Below are positions 8,630 to 16,788 of a DNA stretch of 19,574 bases, one piece after another. Both the position numbers and the translations under genes were made by a program. This DNA comes from an uncultured Chitinophagaceae bacterium (GTDB lineage Bacteria; Bacteroidota; Bacteroidia; Chitinophagales; Chitinophagaceae): the NCBI GenBank assembly GCA_946885335.1, contig CAMPGG010000025.1:1-19574 (forward strand), written 5' to 3'. The notes under the pieces are model-generated. The model made no database searches and was not told the origin of the DNA. It saw nothing but the letters and a program-made list of their open reading frames with translations. Numbering within the stretch: the first letter of the stretch is position 1; every line of letters starts with the position of its first letter.

Positions 8630-10888
8630 ATGGAAGATAAGATCCAAAAACATATAGCCGCCGAATTAGGCATTTCAGTTAAGCAGGTTGATAATATTAA
8701 TCAATTGCATACAGAAGGTTCAACCATCCCATTTATTTCCCGTTATCGCAAAGAAGCTACAGGTAACCTGGATGAAGTGATGATCGGGAAAGTAATCGAT
8801 AACATTAAATATTTTAATGAGCTCGAAAAAAGAAAGGAAACAGTTTTAAAAACAATTGAAGAACAAGGCAAGCTTACTCCCGAATTAAAAAAACGCATCA
8901 ATGATACATTGGATGCTACAACGCTTGAAGATATATACCTGCCTTATAAACCCAAGCGGAAAACGAAAGCTTCTATCGCCATTGAAAAAGGACTGGAGCC
9001 ATTAGCAACAATGTTGTTTGCCCAAAAAATAAATGATGTTGAATCAGAGGCATTAAAATTTGTAAACGACCAGGTTAAGGATAGCACAGAAGCATTGCAG
9101 GGCGCCAGGGATATCATGGCTGAATGGATTGCTGAAAATGAACAGGCAAGAAATACAATCAGGCAGTTATTTACAGAAAAGGCGGTATTATCATCCCGTG
9201 TATTAACTTCTAAAAAGGATGATGAAAATGCGCAAAAATATAAGGACTATTTTGATTTCAACGAATCTCTTGCCTCAAGTCCATCACACCGGATAATGGC
9301 CATTCGCCGGGGAGAGAAAGAGGGATTTCTGATCATGGAGATTTCTATTGAAAAAGAAACTGCGATTGGTGCATTAAAAGAAATTTTTGTTCAATCATCA
9401 TCTCCTTCATCCCAACAAGTTTTAACAGCGATAGAAGATAGTTATAACCGTTTGTTGAAATCATCCATTGAAAATGAATTCAGGATGTTGAGTAAAACAA
9501 AAGCAGATGAAGAAGCTATTCATGTTTTTGCAGAAAATCTGCGGCAATTATTATTAGCATCACCATTGGGACCAAAAAGAATACTGGCAATAGATCCCGG
9601 TTATCGTACAGGATGTAAAGTAGTTTGCCTGGATGAACAAGGCACCTTTCTGCATTATGTAACCATATTCCCGCATTCGCCCCAAAATGAATGGCAGCAG
9701 GCTTCTTCAGTTATAAAACAACTGGTTTCTACATTTAATATTGAAGCCATTGGATACGGGAATGGAACAGCAAGTAAGGAAACAGATAAACTTGTTCGCA
9801 GCATTGAATTTGAAAAGCCCGTTTCAATTTTTATGGTGAATGAAAGCGGTGCTTCTATTTACTCCGCCAGTGAAGTGGCAAGAGAAGAATTTCCTGATCA
9901 GGATGTTACCGTAAGAGGCGCAATCAGCATTGGCAGAAGATTGCTTGATCCATTGAGTGAATTAGTTAAGATCGATGCTAAAAGCATTGGTGTTGGCCAG
10001 TACCAGCACGATGTAAATCAAACAAGATTAAAAGAATCTTTGGATGGTGTTGTTGAGAGCTGCGTAAATTTTGTTGGAGTTGATGTAAATACAGCAAGCA
10101 AACACCTGCTCACTTATGTATCAGGACTCAGTTCAACACTTGCAAAAAATATTGTAGAATACCGTGCTAAAAATGGCGGTATAAAAAGCAGGAAAGATTT
10201 GCTGAAAGTTTCTTTAATGGGGCCGAAAACATTTGAGCAATGTGCAGGTTTTTTAAGAATTGCCGATGCGGAGAATCCATTGGATAATTCTGCGGTGCAC
10301 CCGGAAAGCTATCCTATTGTTGAAAAGATGGCAGGCCAGTTAGGATGTACAGTAAAAGACCTTGTTAAGCAACCCGATATCCGTAAAAAAATTAACCCTG
10401 CGGATTTTGTTTCTGAAACCGCGGGAACATTTACCATTCGTGATATTTTAAATGAATTAGAAAAACCGGGTCGTGATCCTCGTTCACCAATTGAAGAATT
10501 TCGTTTTGCGGAGGGAGTTACCACGATGGAAGATCTGATGCCAGGCATGAAAGTTCCGGGCATCGTTACCAATATCACAAACTTCGGTGCTTTTGTGGAT
10601 GTGGGCGTAAAGCAGGATGGACTGGTACATATTTCACACATGTGTAACCGTTATATCAGTGACCCTAATGAAGTTGTTAAGCTGGGTCAGAAAGTGATGG
10701 TGACTGTTGTTGAAGTGGATGCTTCGCGAAAAAGAATTGCATTATCCATGAAAGAACAAGTCGATCAAAAGGAAGCTGCTCAAAGACCAATTTCTAATAA
10801 TTCAAACAAAAAAAGAACACCGGAAAAAGTTTCATCAAATCCTTTCCAGGATAAGTTGATGGAATTAAAAAAGAAGTTTAAAGATTAA
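8630..10888 (+). CDS. tex: Tex family transcription accessory / RNA-binding protein
   Basis: 752 residues, within the usual length of Tex (about 720-780). The order of domains is classical. A helical N-terminal region includes IPFISRYRKEATGNLDE and LEDIYLPYKPKRKTKA. A YqgF/RNase H-like domain begins near residue 315 (ILAIDPGYRTGCKVVCLDEQG) and contains GNGTASKETDKLV. Helix-hairpin-helix repeats follow (VGVDVNTASKHLLTYVSGL, KSRKDLLKVSLMGPKTFEQ). A C-terminal S1 domain covers about 633-707 (VTNITNFGAFVDVGVKQDGLVHIS). A Lys-rich tail ends the protein. Tex is a cytoplasmic nucleic-acid-binding factor thought to act in transcription and RNA metabolism. It is a single-gene unit here, with its own promoter element and a terminator immediately downstream. 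The ATG at 8630 gives a standard N terminus. Confidence 0.97.
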   Translation: MEDKIQKHIAAELGISVKQVDNINQLHTEGSTIPFISRYRKEATGNLDEVMIGKVIDNIKYFNELEKRKETVLKTIEEQGKLTPELKKRINDTLDATTLEDIYLPYKPKRKTKASIAIEKGLEPLATMLFAQKINDVESEALKFVNDQVKDSTEALQGARDIMAEWIAENEQARNTIRQLFTEKAVLSSRVLTSKKDDENAQKYKDYFDFNESLASSPSHRIMAIRRGEKEGFLIMEISIEKETAIGALKEIFVQSSSPSSQQVLTAIEDSYNRLLKSSIENEFRMLSKTKADEEAIHVFAENLRQLLLASPLGPKRILAIDPGYRTGCKVVCLDEQGTFLHYVTIFPHSPQNEWQQASSVIKQLVSTFNIEAIGYGNGTASKETDKLVRSIEFEKPVSIFMVNESGASIYSASEVAREEFPDQDVTVRGAISIGRRLLDPLSELVKIDAKSIGVGQYQHDVNQTRLKESLDGVVESCVNFVGVDVNTASKHLLTYVSGLSSTLAKNIVEYRAKNGGIKSRKDLLKVSLMGPKTFEQCAGFLRIADAENPLDNSAVHPESYPIVEKMAGQLGCTVKDLVKQPDIRKKINPADFVSETAGTFTIRDILNELEKPGRDPRSPIEEFRFAEGVTTMEDLMPGMKVPGIVTNITNFGAFVDVGVKQDGLVHISHMCNRYISDPNEVVKLGQKVMVTVVEVDASRKRIALSMKEQVDQKEAAQRPISNNSNKKRTPEKVSSNPFQDKLMELKKKFKD

Positions 10889-10907
10889 TAATTAATGAAA
10901 AATAAAG

Positions 10908-10932
10908 AACTGCCTCACGGGCAGTTTTTTTT
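10908..10932. terminator. Shared terminator between convergent tex and tsaD
   Basis: AACTGCC (10908-10914) pairs with GGCAGTT (10920-10926) around a five-base loop, followed by a run of eight T (10925-10932) on the plus strand. It lies 20 bases past the tex stop and touches the tsaD stop codon (10931-10933). In the tsaD direction the hairpin is followed by an AT-rich but weaker U-tract, so it may act both ways. Confidence 0.85.
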
Positions 10933-11932
10933 ATTCCCAGCTAGCACGGGCATTGGATGTAACTGATAGAGGAGAAAATTCTTTAGCCATAAATTTATAA
11001 TGACCGGTTATGGCGATCATGGCTGCATTGTCTGTGCAATATTCAAATTTGGGAATAAAAGTTTGCCAATTATTTTTTTCACCCATTTGCTGTAAACCTT
11101 TACGCAGGCTGCTGTTGGCTGATACGCCACCTGCCAGGCAAATCGTTGTTATACCGGTTTGGTGAGAAGCTTTCTTTAATTTATTTAAAAGAATCGTAAC
11201 AATTCTTTCCTGGATAGAAGCGCATATATCTGCAAGATTTTCTTCCACAAAATTTTCATTTTGTTTTTTTTGTTCCTGCAAAAAATAAAGGATGGCTGTT
11301 TTTACACCGCTGAAACTAAAATCAAGTCCGGGTATTTGGGGTTCTGGAAAAATAAATCGATTTGGATTTCCTTTGCCTGCATATTTATCAATCAGTGGAC
11401 CGCCGGGGTAGGGAAGACCAAGCATTTTGGCCGATTTATCAAATGCTTCACCAGCGGCATCATCCATTGATTCACCTATTACTTTCATGTCTGATGGTGA
11501 GTTGCATAAAACAATTTGTGTATGTCCACCACTGACAGTTAAACATAGGAAAGGAAAAGAAGGTTTTGGATCATCAATAAGATTGGCCATTACATGCGCC
11601 TGCATATGGTGTACGGCAATCAATGGAATATTTAAAGCAAGGGAAAGACTTTTAGCAAACTGGGCACCAACTAATAATGCACCGATCAATCCGGGTGATT
11701 GCGTAAAGGCGATGGCATCAAGATCTTCCAGTTTGCAGTTTGCTTTATGTAAAGCAGTATCAACTACCGGAACAATGTTTTGCATGTGAGCACGGGATGC
11801 AAGTTCAGGCACCACACCGCCATAACTTTCGTGAACCTGCTGACCGGCGATCGGGTTAGAAAGTATTTTTCCATCCCGGCAAACTGCTGCAGAAGTTTCA
11901 TCGCAGGATGACTCAATGGCTAATATGGTAAT
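10931..11932 (-). CDS. tsaD: TsaD, tRNA N6-adenosine threonylcarbamoyltransferase (t6A37), non-standard start
   Basis: TsaD transfers the threonylcarbamoyl group to A37 of ANN-decoding tRNAs in the cytoplasm, together with TsaB and TsaE. The family N terminus ILAIESSCDETSAAV is encoded in frame upstream of the GTG at 11815, so that GTG (before VPELASRAHMQN) cannot be the start. Between the in-frame stop at 11963-11965 and the conserved residues there is no ATG, GTG or TTG. The ATT at 11930-11932 gives (M)TILAIESSCDET and 333 residues, the normal family length and N terminus; the rare ATA or CTG codons upstream are alternatives. Metal-binding histidines H109 and H113 lie in HHMQAH. GGVSANSSLRKGL and TDNAAMIAITG are also present. 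It follows the permease gene after 54 bases on the same strand, so the two may be co-transcribed. Confidence 0.93.
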   Translation of the reverse strand: MTILAIESSCDETSAAVCRDGKILSNPIAGQQVHESYGGVVPELASRAHMQNIVPVVDTALHKANCKLEDLDAIAFTQSPGLIGALLVGAQFAKSLSLALNIPLIAVHHMQAHVMANLIDDPKPSFPFLCLTVSGGHTQIVLCNSPSDMKVIGESMDDAAGEAFDKSAKMLGLPYPGGPLIDKYAGKGNPNRFIFPEPQIPGLDFSFSGVKTAILYFLQEQKKQNENFVEENLADICASIQERIVTILLNKLKKASHQTGITTICLAGGVSANSSLRKGLQQMGEKNNWQTFIPKFEYCTDNAAMIAITGHYKFMAKEFSPLSVTSNARASWE

Positions 11933-11986
11933 ATGTTTTTTTATTTGGTAATAATTTTTCAGTTAATGTTAACCGTTAGCAAAAAA

Positions 11987-13240
11987 TTAGCTCCGGATAG
12001 CTACAACCGGGTCAAGGCGTGAAGCTTTATATGCAGGGATGATACCAGCCAGGATGCCCACCAGGATGCAGATTACAATAGCGAGAATCATATTTCCGGT
12101 TGAAATAAAAATAGGAAAATCAAAGGCTATCGATATTATCTTGGTTAAAATAAATACCAGTAAAATGCCCATCAATCCCCCGATGATGCATAAAAAAGCA
12201 CTTTCCAATAAAAACTCTGTAAGAATGATCCTGGGTTTTGCACCAATCGCTTTCTTTAGTCCAATCTGCGATGTTCTTTCTTTCACGGTAACAAACATAA
12301 TATTAGCAACCCCAAACATTCCTACGATCAAACTTAATAATGCAATGGCCCAGCCGCCAATATTGATACTGGCAAATGCTTCACTCATTTGTTCACTCAT
12401 GTCATTGATATCGTTCAAAGCGAAATCATCTTCAGCCATCGGGCTTAATTTATGAATGGCTCGCATGGAACCGCGCAGTTGATCAATCAGCTCTTTGCTT
12501 GATGTAGTCTCAAAACCCTGAACCATGATAAATGGATTAGCCCTTCTTTCATCCATAATATTACGGGCATACTTATATGGCATAATGATACTTTGATCAA
12601 ATTGCCAGCCACCTATATTAATACCGCTGCTTCCTTGTTTTTTTATCACTCCAACAACCTGGAACTTTTTGCCGCGAATGGTTACATGTTTGCCAAGTGC
12701 CACTTCAGGTGTTGAAAAAAGATTTTCTGCTATTTCATTACCTATTACAACTGTATTGATGCCCTGTTCAAATTCAGCATCTGAAATATAACGCCCTTCC
12801 TGGATTTCAACAGGCTGAATTTTATTAAAATCTTTGGTAATGCCATAGAGATTTACTCGCAGCAAAACATTATTCCGGTATTCAACATTATCCTGCGCAT
12901 CTATTTTGAAAGCAACATATTTAGCACTTGGTGCTCTTTCCTGGATGGCTTCCAGTTCATCATATTTTGGGTTCGGTCTTTTTTGATATTTCCACCACGG
13001 ATAATCAGGACCACCTCCTCCCCAATCCCATTTATCAACATAAATCGTATTGGTGCCGAGTGATTTAATTTGGGTTTGAATATTATATTCCAGGCTGTTT
13101 ACAGTGGCCAGTACGCCAATAATGCAAAAAATACCAATGGTAACACCAAACAATGAAAGAAATGTGCGGAGTTTATTCTTCCATAATTCTAATAGGGCAA
13201 TTTTAAAACTGCTGAAGATAATTTCCAGTGTTCTGCGCAT
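11987..13240 (-). CDS. MacB-like ABC transporter permease (MacB periplasmic core plus FtsX domain)
   Basis: 417 residues. A cytoplasmic N terminus leads into a first membrane helix near residues 24-45 (FLSLFGVTIGIFCIIGVLA), then a large periplasmic MacB-type core domain to about residue 290. Three more helices follow (about 294-318, 348-375 and 385-408), carrying the FtsX-domain signature KERTSQIGLKKAIGAK and the C-terminal PAYKASRLDPVVAIR. Proteins of this type work with a separate ATPase to drive mechanotransmission or substrate export across the envelope; the substrate is unknown. No ATPase gene lies in the window, so the partner must be encoded elsewhere. The gene is divergent from prfC across a 231-base gap. 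The sequence TATTTTTG on the minus strand at 13252-13245 could be a promoter element, but it would leave almost no leader. Confidence 0.92.
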   Translation of the reverse strand: MRRTLEIIFSSFKIALLELWKNKLRTFLSLFGVTIGIFCIIGVLATVNSLEYNIQTQIKSLGTNTIYVDKWDWGGGGPDYPWWKYQKRPNPKYDELEAIQERAPSAKYVAFKIDAQDNVEYRNNVLLRVNLYGITKDFNKIQPVEIQEGRYISDAEFEQGINTVVIGNEIAENLFSTPEVALGKHVTIRGKKFQVVGVIKKQGSSGINIGGWQFDQSIIMPYKYARNIMDERRANPFIMVQGFETTSSKELIDQLRGSMRAIHKLSPMAEDDFALNDINDMSEQMSEAFASINIGGWAIALLSLIVGMFGVANIMFVTVKERTSQIGLKKAIGAKPRIILTEFLLESAFLCIIGGLMGILLVFILTKIISIAFDFPIFISTGNMILAIVICILVGILAGIIPAYKASRLDPVVAIRS

Positions 13241-13416
13241 AAAACAAAAATAAGGAAGCTAAAGCGTTGTTTGCATTATTTTATACCAGTGGTTATGATG
13301 CCAGTATAATTGATAATTTTTTGTTTTGCCGGTTGTTTTATAAAGTTAAATATATCGTTATCAGCAGAATCATATCCTTCAAAGCATATTGGCGATAAAG
13401 TTTAATGTTAACGGCT

Positions 13417-13424
13417 TAACTTTG
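13417..13424 (+). promoter_or_regulatory. Bacteroidota -7 promoter element for prfC
   Basis: TAACTTTG matches TAnnTTTG and is followed by CGGCC. Transcription would begin near 13431, giving a leader of about 40 bases before the prfC ATG (13472). The rest of the 231-base gap from 13241 is AT-rich with no further gene that I can support. No -33 element is evident at normal spacing. Confidence 0.6.
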
Positions 13425-13438
13425 CGGCCATTTAAAAA

Positions 13439-13459
13439 AAGGCAGGTTAGGCCTGCTTT
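13439..13459 (+). promoter_or_regulatory. Hairpin in the prfC 5' leader
   Basis: AAGGCAGG (13439-13446) pairs with CCTGCTTT (13452-13459) around a five-base TTAGG loop, with one G:T wobble. It sits between the predicted start of transcription and the prfC ATG, 12 bases before the ATG. Only three T follow, so it is not a convincing terminator; it more likely affects leader stability or ribosome access (inference). Confidence 0.5.
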
Positions 13460-13471
13460 ACCGGTAAAATA

Positions 13472-15055
13472 ATGAAATACGCGAATCATATAAATAACAG
13501 GAGAACCTTTGCCATCATCTCTCACCCCGATGCTGGTAAAACAACATTAACGGAAAAATTTCTTTTATTCGGTGGTGCCATTCAAGTGGCAGGTGCTGTA
13601 AAAAGCAATAAAATTAAGAAGCATGCTACCTCTGATTTTATGGAAATTGAAAGACAGAGAGGAATTTCTGTAGCCACTTCTGTTATGAGTTTTGAATATA
13701 AAGGGATCCTGATTAACCTGCTTGATACACCTGGTCACAAAGACTTTGCAGAAGATACTTTCAGAACACTTACTGCTGTTGACAGTGTAATATTAGTGGT
13801 GGATAGTGTGAATGGGGTTGAGGATCAAACACGCCGGTTGATGGAAGTCTGCCGCATGCGGGAAACTCCGGTCATTGTATTTGTCAATAAGATGGACCGG
13901 GATGGAAAAAACCGTTTTGATTTACTGGAAGAAATAGAAAAAGAATTATCCATTCACCTTCATCCAATGACCTGGCCTATTAACAGTGGTAAGGATTTTA
14001 AAGGTGTTTATAATTTACATGAGAAAAATCTTTTACTTTTTTCAGCTCATACCAAAGGCGATGATGATGAACTTCCTATCAATGACCTGGAAGATAAAGT
14101 GCTGGATCAGAAATTAGGGGAAAATGATGCAGCAACACTCAGGGAAGATGTGGAATTGATAGCCGGTGTTTATGGCGAATTGAAAAAGGAAGATTATTTA
14201 TCTGCGAATGTTGCACCAGTGTTTTTTGGCAGTGCCATTAATAATTTTGGTGTAAAAGAAATGCTGGATACTTTTATCCGGATTGCTCCTGTGCCACAAT
14301 GCAGGCCCACGAGTTTAAGAGAAGTTTGTCCTGGCGAAAATAAATTCAGTGGTTTTATTTTTAAGATCCATGCCAATTTAGATCCAAGACATCGCGACCG
14401 GATTGCCTTTTTGAGAGTTTGTTCAGGCAGGTTCGAAAGGAATAAATATTATCATCATGTACGCATTGATAAGGATGTACGTTTCAGCAATCCATATTCC
14501 TTTATGGCTCGTGAAAAAAGTGTATTGGAAGATGCTTATCCAGGTGATGTTGTGGGTTTGTTCGATACCGGGAATTTTAAAATAGGAGATACATTAACCG
14601 AAGGAGAGGATTTTTATTTTACAGGCATTCCTTCTTTTTCACCAGAAATTTTTAAAGAAGTACAGAATAAAGACCCGATGAAAACCAAGCAACTGGAAAA
14701 AGGATTAATGCAGTTGACGGATGAAGGGGTAGCACAGTTGTTTACACAATTTGGCGGAAATAAAAAGATCATTGGTTGTGTGGGCGAACTGCAGTTTGAA
14801 GTTATTCAATATCGATTGCTCCATGAATATGGTGCTTCGGTGCAGTTTAATTCTTTGCCATTTTATAAAGCTTGTTGGATCACAAGCCAGGATCCAAAAA
14901 AGCTGGATGAATTCATCAAATTCAAATCAGCCAATATTGCGCATGATAAAGATGGGCACCTGGTTTACCTTGCACAAAGTGAGTGGTTTTTAAATACTGA
15001 AAGACAAAATAATCCTGAAATAGCATTTCATTTTACCAGCGAAATACATAAGTAA
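13472..15055 (+). CDS. prfC: Peptide chain release factor 3 (RF3)
   Basis: 527 residues, the normal RF3 length. RF3 is a translational GTPase that speeds removal of RF1/RF2 from the ribosome after peptide release, and it has also been linked to quality control. The GTPase motifs are in place: the P-loop HPDAGKTT (18-25), [10 protein letters not shown] (switch I region, 61-70), DTPGH (85-89) and NKMD (139-142). Domain II contains [11 protein letters not shown], and the C-terminal part carries the RF3-type [15 protein letters not shown] and ends in [16 protein letters not shown]. Those C-terminal features separate it from EF-G. The gene is divergent from the permease. Its 3' end faces the zinc-ribbon gene with only nine bases between the stop codons and no visible terminator. 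Confidence 0.97.
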   Translation: MKYANHINNRRTFAIISHPDAGKTTLTEKFLLFGGAIQVAGAVKSNKIKKHATSDFMEIERQRGISVATSVMSFEYKGILINLLDTPGHKDFAEDTFRTLTAVDSVILVVDSVNGVEDQTRRLMEVCRMRETPVIVFVNKMDRDGKNRFDLLEEIEKELSIHLHPMTWPINSGKDFKGVYNLHEKNLLLFSAHTKGDDDELPINDLEDKVLDQKLGENDAATLREDVELIAGVYGELKKEDYLSANVAPVFFGSAINNFGVKEMLDTFIRIAPVPQCRPTSLREVCPGENKFSGFIFKIHANLDPRHRDRIAFLRVCSGRFERNKYYHHVRIDKDVRFSNPYSFMAREKSVLEDAYPGDVVGLFDTGNFKIGDTLTEGEDFYFTGIPSFSPEIFKEVQNKDPMKTKQLEKGLMQLTDEGVAQLFTQFGGNKKIIGCVGELQFEVIQYRLLHEYGASVQFNSLPFYKACWITSQDPKKLDEFIKFKSANIAHDKDGHLVYLAQSEWFLNTERQNNPEIAFHFTSEIHK

Positions 15056-15064
15056 GTTCAACGA

Positions 15065-15253
15065 TCAGGAACTGGAATCATCAGTTTCTGTATTGATAAA
15101 ACCGAAGTAGTAATCGCATTTAGGACAGGTAAGTTCGATCGATTCTTCGTGAGAAAATTGTTCCTGCAATAAATCACGTCCTTTTCCCTCCCAATGGCAG
15201 TTTGGACATTGAAAATTTTTTTCGAGAATGGAGGGAGTAAAAACAGGTTTCAT
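15065..15253 (-). CDS. Small zinc-ribbon protein, function unknown
   Basis: 62 residues. Two knuckles, CPNC (16-19) and CPKC (43-46), are spaced as in a classic four-cysteine zinc ribbon. Between them is a short charged loop (HWEGKGRDLLQEQFSHEES), and after them an aromatic strand (YYFGF) and an acidic/serine tail. The protein is cytoplasmic (no signal sequence). It could bind nucleic acid or a protein partner through the ribbon, but nothing identifies the partner. It lies downstream of purB on the same strand, separated by 124 bases that include a likely terminator, so it may have its own promoter, although I saw no exact TAnnTTTG. It is very close tail-to-tail with prfC. The paired cysteine knuckles make a real gene likely despite its size. 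Confidence 0.75.
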   Translation of the reverse strand: MKPVFTPSILEKNFQCPNCHWEGKGRDLLQEQFSHEESIELTCPKCDYYFGFINTETDDSSS

Positions 15254-15280
15254 TACTCAAATATCAAATTCCTCCGCCGA

Positions 15281-15308
15281 AAAAAAAATACCTGATTTAG
15301 GGTATTTT
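15281..15308 (-). terminator. Rho-independent terminator after purB
   Basis: Read on the minus strand, AAAATACC (15308-15301) pairs with GGTATTTT (15292-15285) around an eight-base loop, and the T-run continues to eight bases (15288-15281). It lies 69 bases past the purB stop. The stem has only two or three G:C pairs, so its strength is uncertain. Confidence 0.6.
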
Positions 15309-15377
15309 CATTGATATAGGGGTATACATTTAGTCTTTAAAATGATAATACATTAGTGATAAAAGGTAAATCTTAGA

Positions 15378-16724
15378 TCAGAAATCCGGTAATACGCCGG
15401 TGTAATTCTGTGGAGTTATTTTTTTTAATTCTTTTTTGATTGATGCGGATACTTCCAGTTTATCGATAAAAGCATGAATGGTTTTTTTATCAATTTGTTT
15501 TTTACCCCGGGTCAGTTCTTTTAAAGCTTCATATGGATTGGGATATGCTTCTCTTCTTAAAATAGTTTGAATTGCTTCGGCAACAACAGGCCAGTTTTTT
15601 TCAAGATCAGCATCCAGTTTTTCTGTATTGACCACCAATTTAGATAAACCTTTTTCTATGGACCTGATAGCAATGATGGTATGAGCAAATGGCACACCAA
15701 TGTTCCTGGTCACTGTGGAATCAGTCAGGTCTCTTTGTAATCTGGATACGGGTAATTTGGCTGAAAGATGTTCGAAGATTGCATTAGCCATTCCTAAATT
15801 GCCTTCCGCGTTTTCAAAATCAATAGGATTTACTTTATGGGGCATGGCCGATGAACCAATTTCGCCGGCTTTGGTTTGTTGCGTAAAATATTCCATCGAG
15901 ATATAGGTCCACAAGTCACGACAAAGATCAATTAATATATTGTTGATCCTTTTTATTGCATCAAACTGTGCTGCAAGGTTATCATAATGTTCAATTTGTG
16001 TAGTAAACTGCTGGCGTTGTAAGCCTAATTTATTTTCAACAAAATTATTTGCCAGCTTTACCCAATCTTTATTTGGAAAAGCAATATGATGCGCATTGAA
16101 GTTACCGGTTGCTCCACCAAATTTTGCCGTAAAAGGAACCTGTATTAATAGTTCCACCTGGTTTGTAATTCTTTCAACAAAAACCATAATTTCTTTTCCT
16201 AACCTGGTCGGACTTGCAGGCTGTCCATGTGTATGTGCCAGCATGGGAATATTCATCCAACTGGATGCTAATAATTTCAATTCAGCATTCAGGTTTAATA
16301 TCGCGGGGAAGTATTCATTTTCCAATGCGTATTTCCAAAGCAATGGAATGGCCGTATTATTTATATCCTGTGATGTTAGTCCAAAATGGACCCATTCGCC
16401 TAACTGCTCATCTCCGTTATTTTTCAATTGTTCTTTTAAAAAGTATTCTACGGCTTTTACATCATGGTTGGTCGTTTTTTCTATATCCTTTATGAATTGT
16501 GCATGTTCCTGGGAAAAATCCTCTTTTAGCTGGTTTAAAAACCTGGTTGTTTTTGGTGAAACCTTGAACAATTTTGTTGAAGCAAGGAATAAAAAATAAT
16601 CAATTTCAACCCAAACCCGGTACTTCATCAACCCAAATTCTGAGAAATATTCATCCAGGTAGTGTACCTGTTTGCGGTAACGTCCATCAATACTGGAAAT
16701 AGCGGTAAGCGGGGATAATTCCAT
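15378..16724 (-). CDS. purB: Adenylosuccinate lyase
   Basis: 448 residues, the length of the E. coli type. The enzyme splits SAICAR to AICAR plus fumarate and adenylosuccinate to AMP plus fumarate, two steps of purine synthesis in the cytoplasm. The N terminus MELSPLTAISSIDGRYRK is typical. The three conserved regions of the fumarase/aspartase superfamily are present: GLTSQDINNTA (115-125), HTHGQPASPT with the catalytic-type histidine (164-173), and the signature loop SSAMPHKVNPIDFENAEGN (291-309), which carries the catalytic serine. No key residue seems missing. It is divergent from mqnA with a 64-base gap to the mqnA start, where promoter elements for both genes overlap, and it is followed by a likely terminator. 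Confidence 0.97.
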   Translation of the reverse strand: MELSPLTAISSIDGRYRKQVHYLDEYFSEFGLMKYRVWVEIDYFLFLASTKLFKVSPKTTRFLNQLKEDFSQEHAQFIKDIEKTTNHDVKAVEYFLKEQLKNNGDEQLGEWVHFGLTSQDINNTAIPLLWKYALENEYFPAILNLNAELKLLASSWMNIPMLAHTHGQPASPTRLGKEIMVFVERITNQVELLIQVPFTAKFGGATGNFNAHHIAFPNKDWVKLANNFVENKLGLQRQQFTTQIEHYDNLAAQFDAIKRINNILIDLCRDLWTYISMEYFTQQTKAGEIGSSAMPHKVNPIDFENAEGNLGMANAIFEHLSAKLPVSRLQRDLTDSTVTRNIGVPFAHTIIAIRSIEKGLSKLVVNTEKLDADLEKNWPVVAEAIQTILRREAYPNPYEALKELTRGKKQIDKKTIHAFIDKLEVSASIKKELKKITPQNYTGVLPDF

Positions 16725-16742
16725 TCGTTTATTTTATGTCAA

Positions 16743-16771
16743 TTGCAAAATGTGTCGTTCTTATATCTTTG
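16743..16771 (+). promoter_or_regulatory. Promoter for mqnA (-33 TTG and -7 TATCTTTG)
   Basis: TATCTTTG at 16764-16771 matches TAnnTTTG exactly and is followed by CGGC. A TTG at 16743-16745 lies 18 bases upstream, a normal spacing for the -33 element. Transcription would start near 16778, so the mqnA start must lie downstream of the first ATG of the open frame (16750). Confidence 0.65.
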
Positions 16772-16774
16772 CGG

Positions 16775-16782
16775 CAAAATTA
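16775..16782 (-). promoter_or_regulatory. Possible -7 promoter element for purB
   Basis: On the minus strand this reads TAATTTTG, an exact TAnnTTTG match, which would give purB a leader of about 44 bases. No -33 TTG is at the right spacing, so support is weak. It overlaps the start region of the divergent mqnA transcript. Confidence 0.35.
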
Positions 16783-16788
16783 GCTGAT

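Noticed and set aside
8623..8640. Five-codon reading frame (MTYGR) overlapping the tex start out of frame
   Set aside because: Too short to judge. It is explained by an ATG occurring by chance next to the tex ATG, and nothing suggests a leader peptide.
10931..11815. tsaD starting at GTG 11815
   Set aside because: This would remove the conserved N terminus (ESSCDETS), which is encoded intact upstream in the same frame.
11963..13412. Shared TTAATGTTAAC in the gap before tsaD (11963-11973) and before prfC (13402-13412)
   Set aside because: An 11-base match is expected several times by chance in AT-rich DNA of this length, and the flanks do not align.
16096..16599. 167-codon plus-strand frame opposite purB
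   Set aside because: It lies wholly antisense to a well-conserved gene, is of odd composition and has no recognisable motif.
16750..16788. mqnA starting at ATG 16750
   Set aside because: The extra residues are encoded by the promoter sequence itself, and the family N terminus begins after the TTG at 16789.
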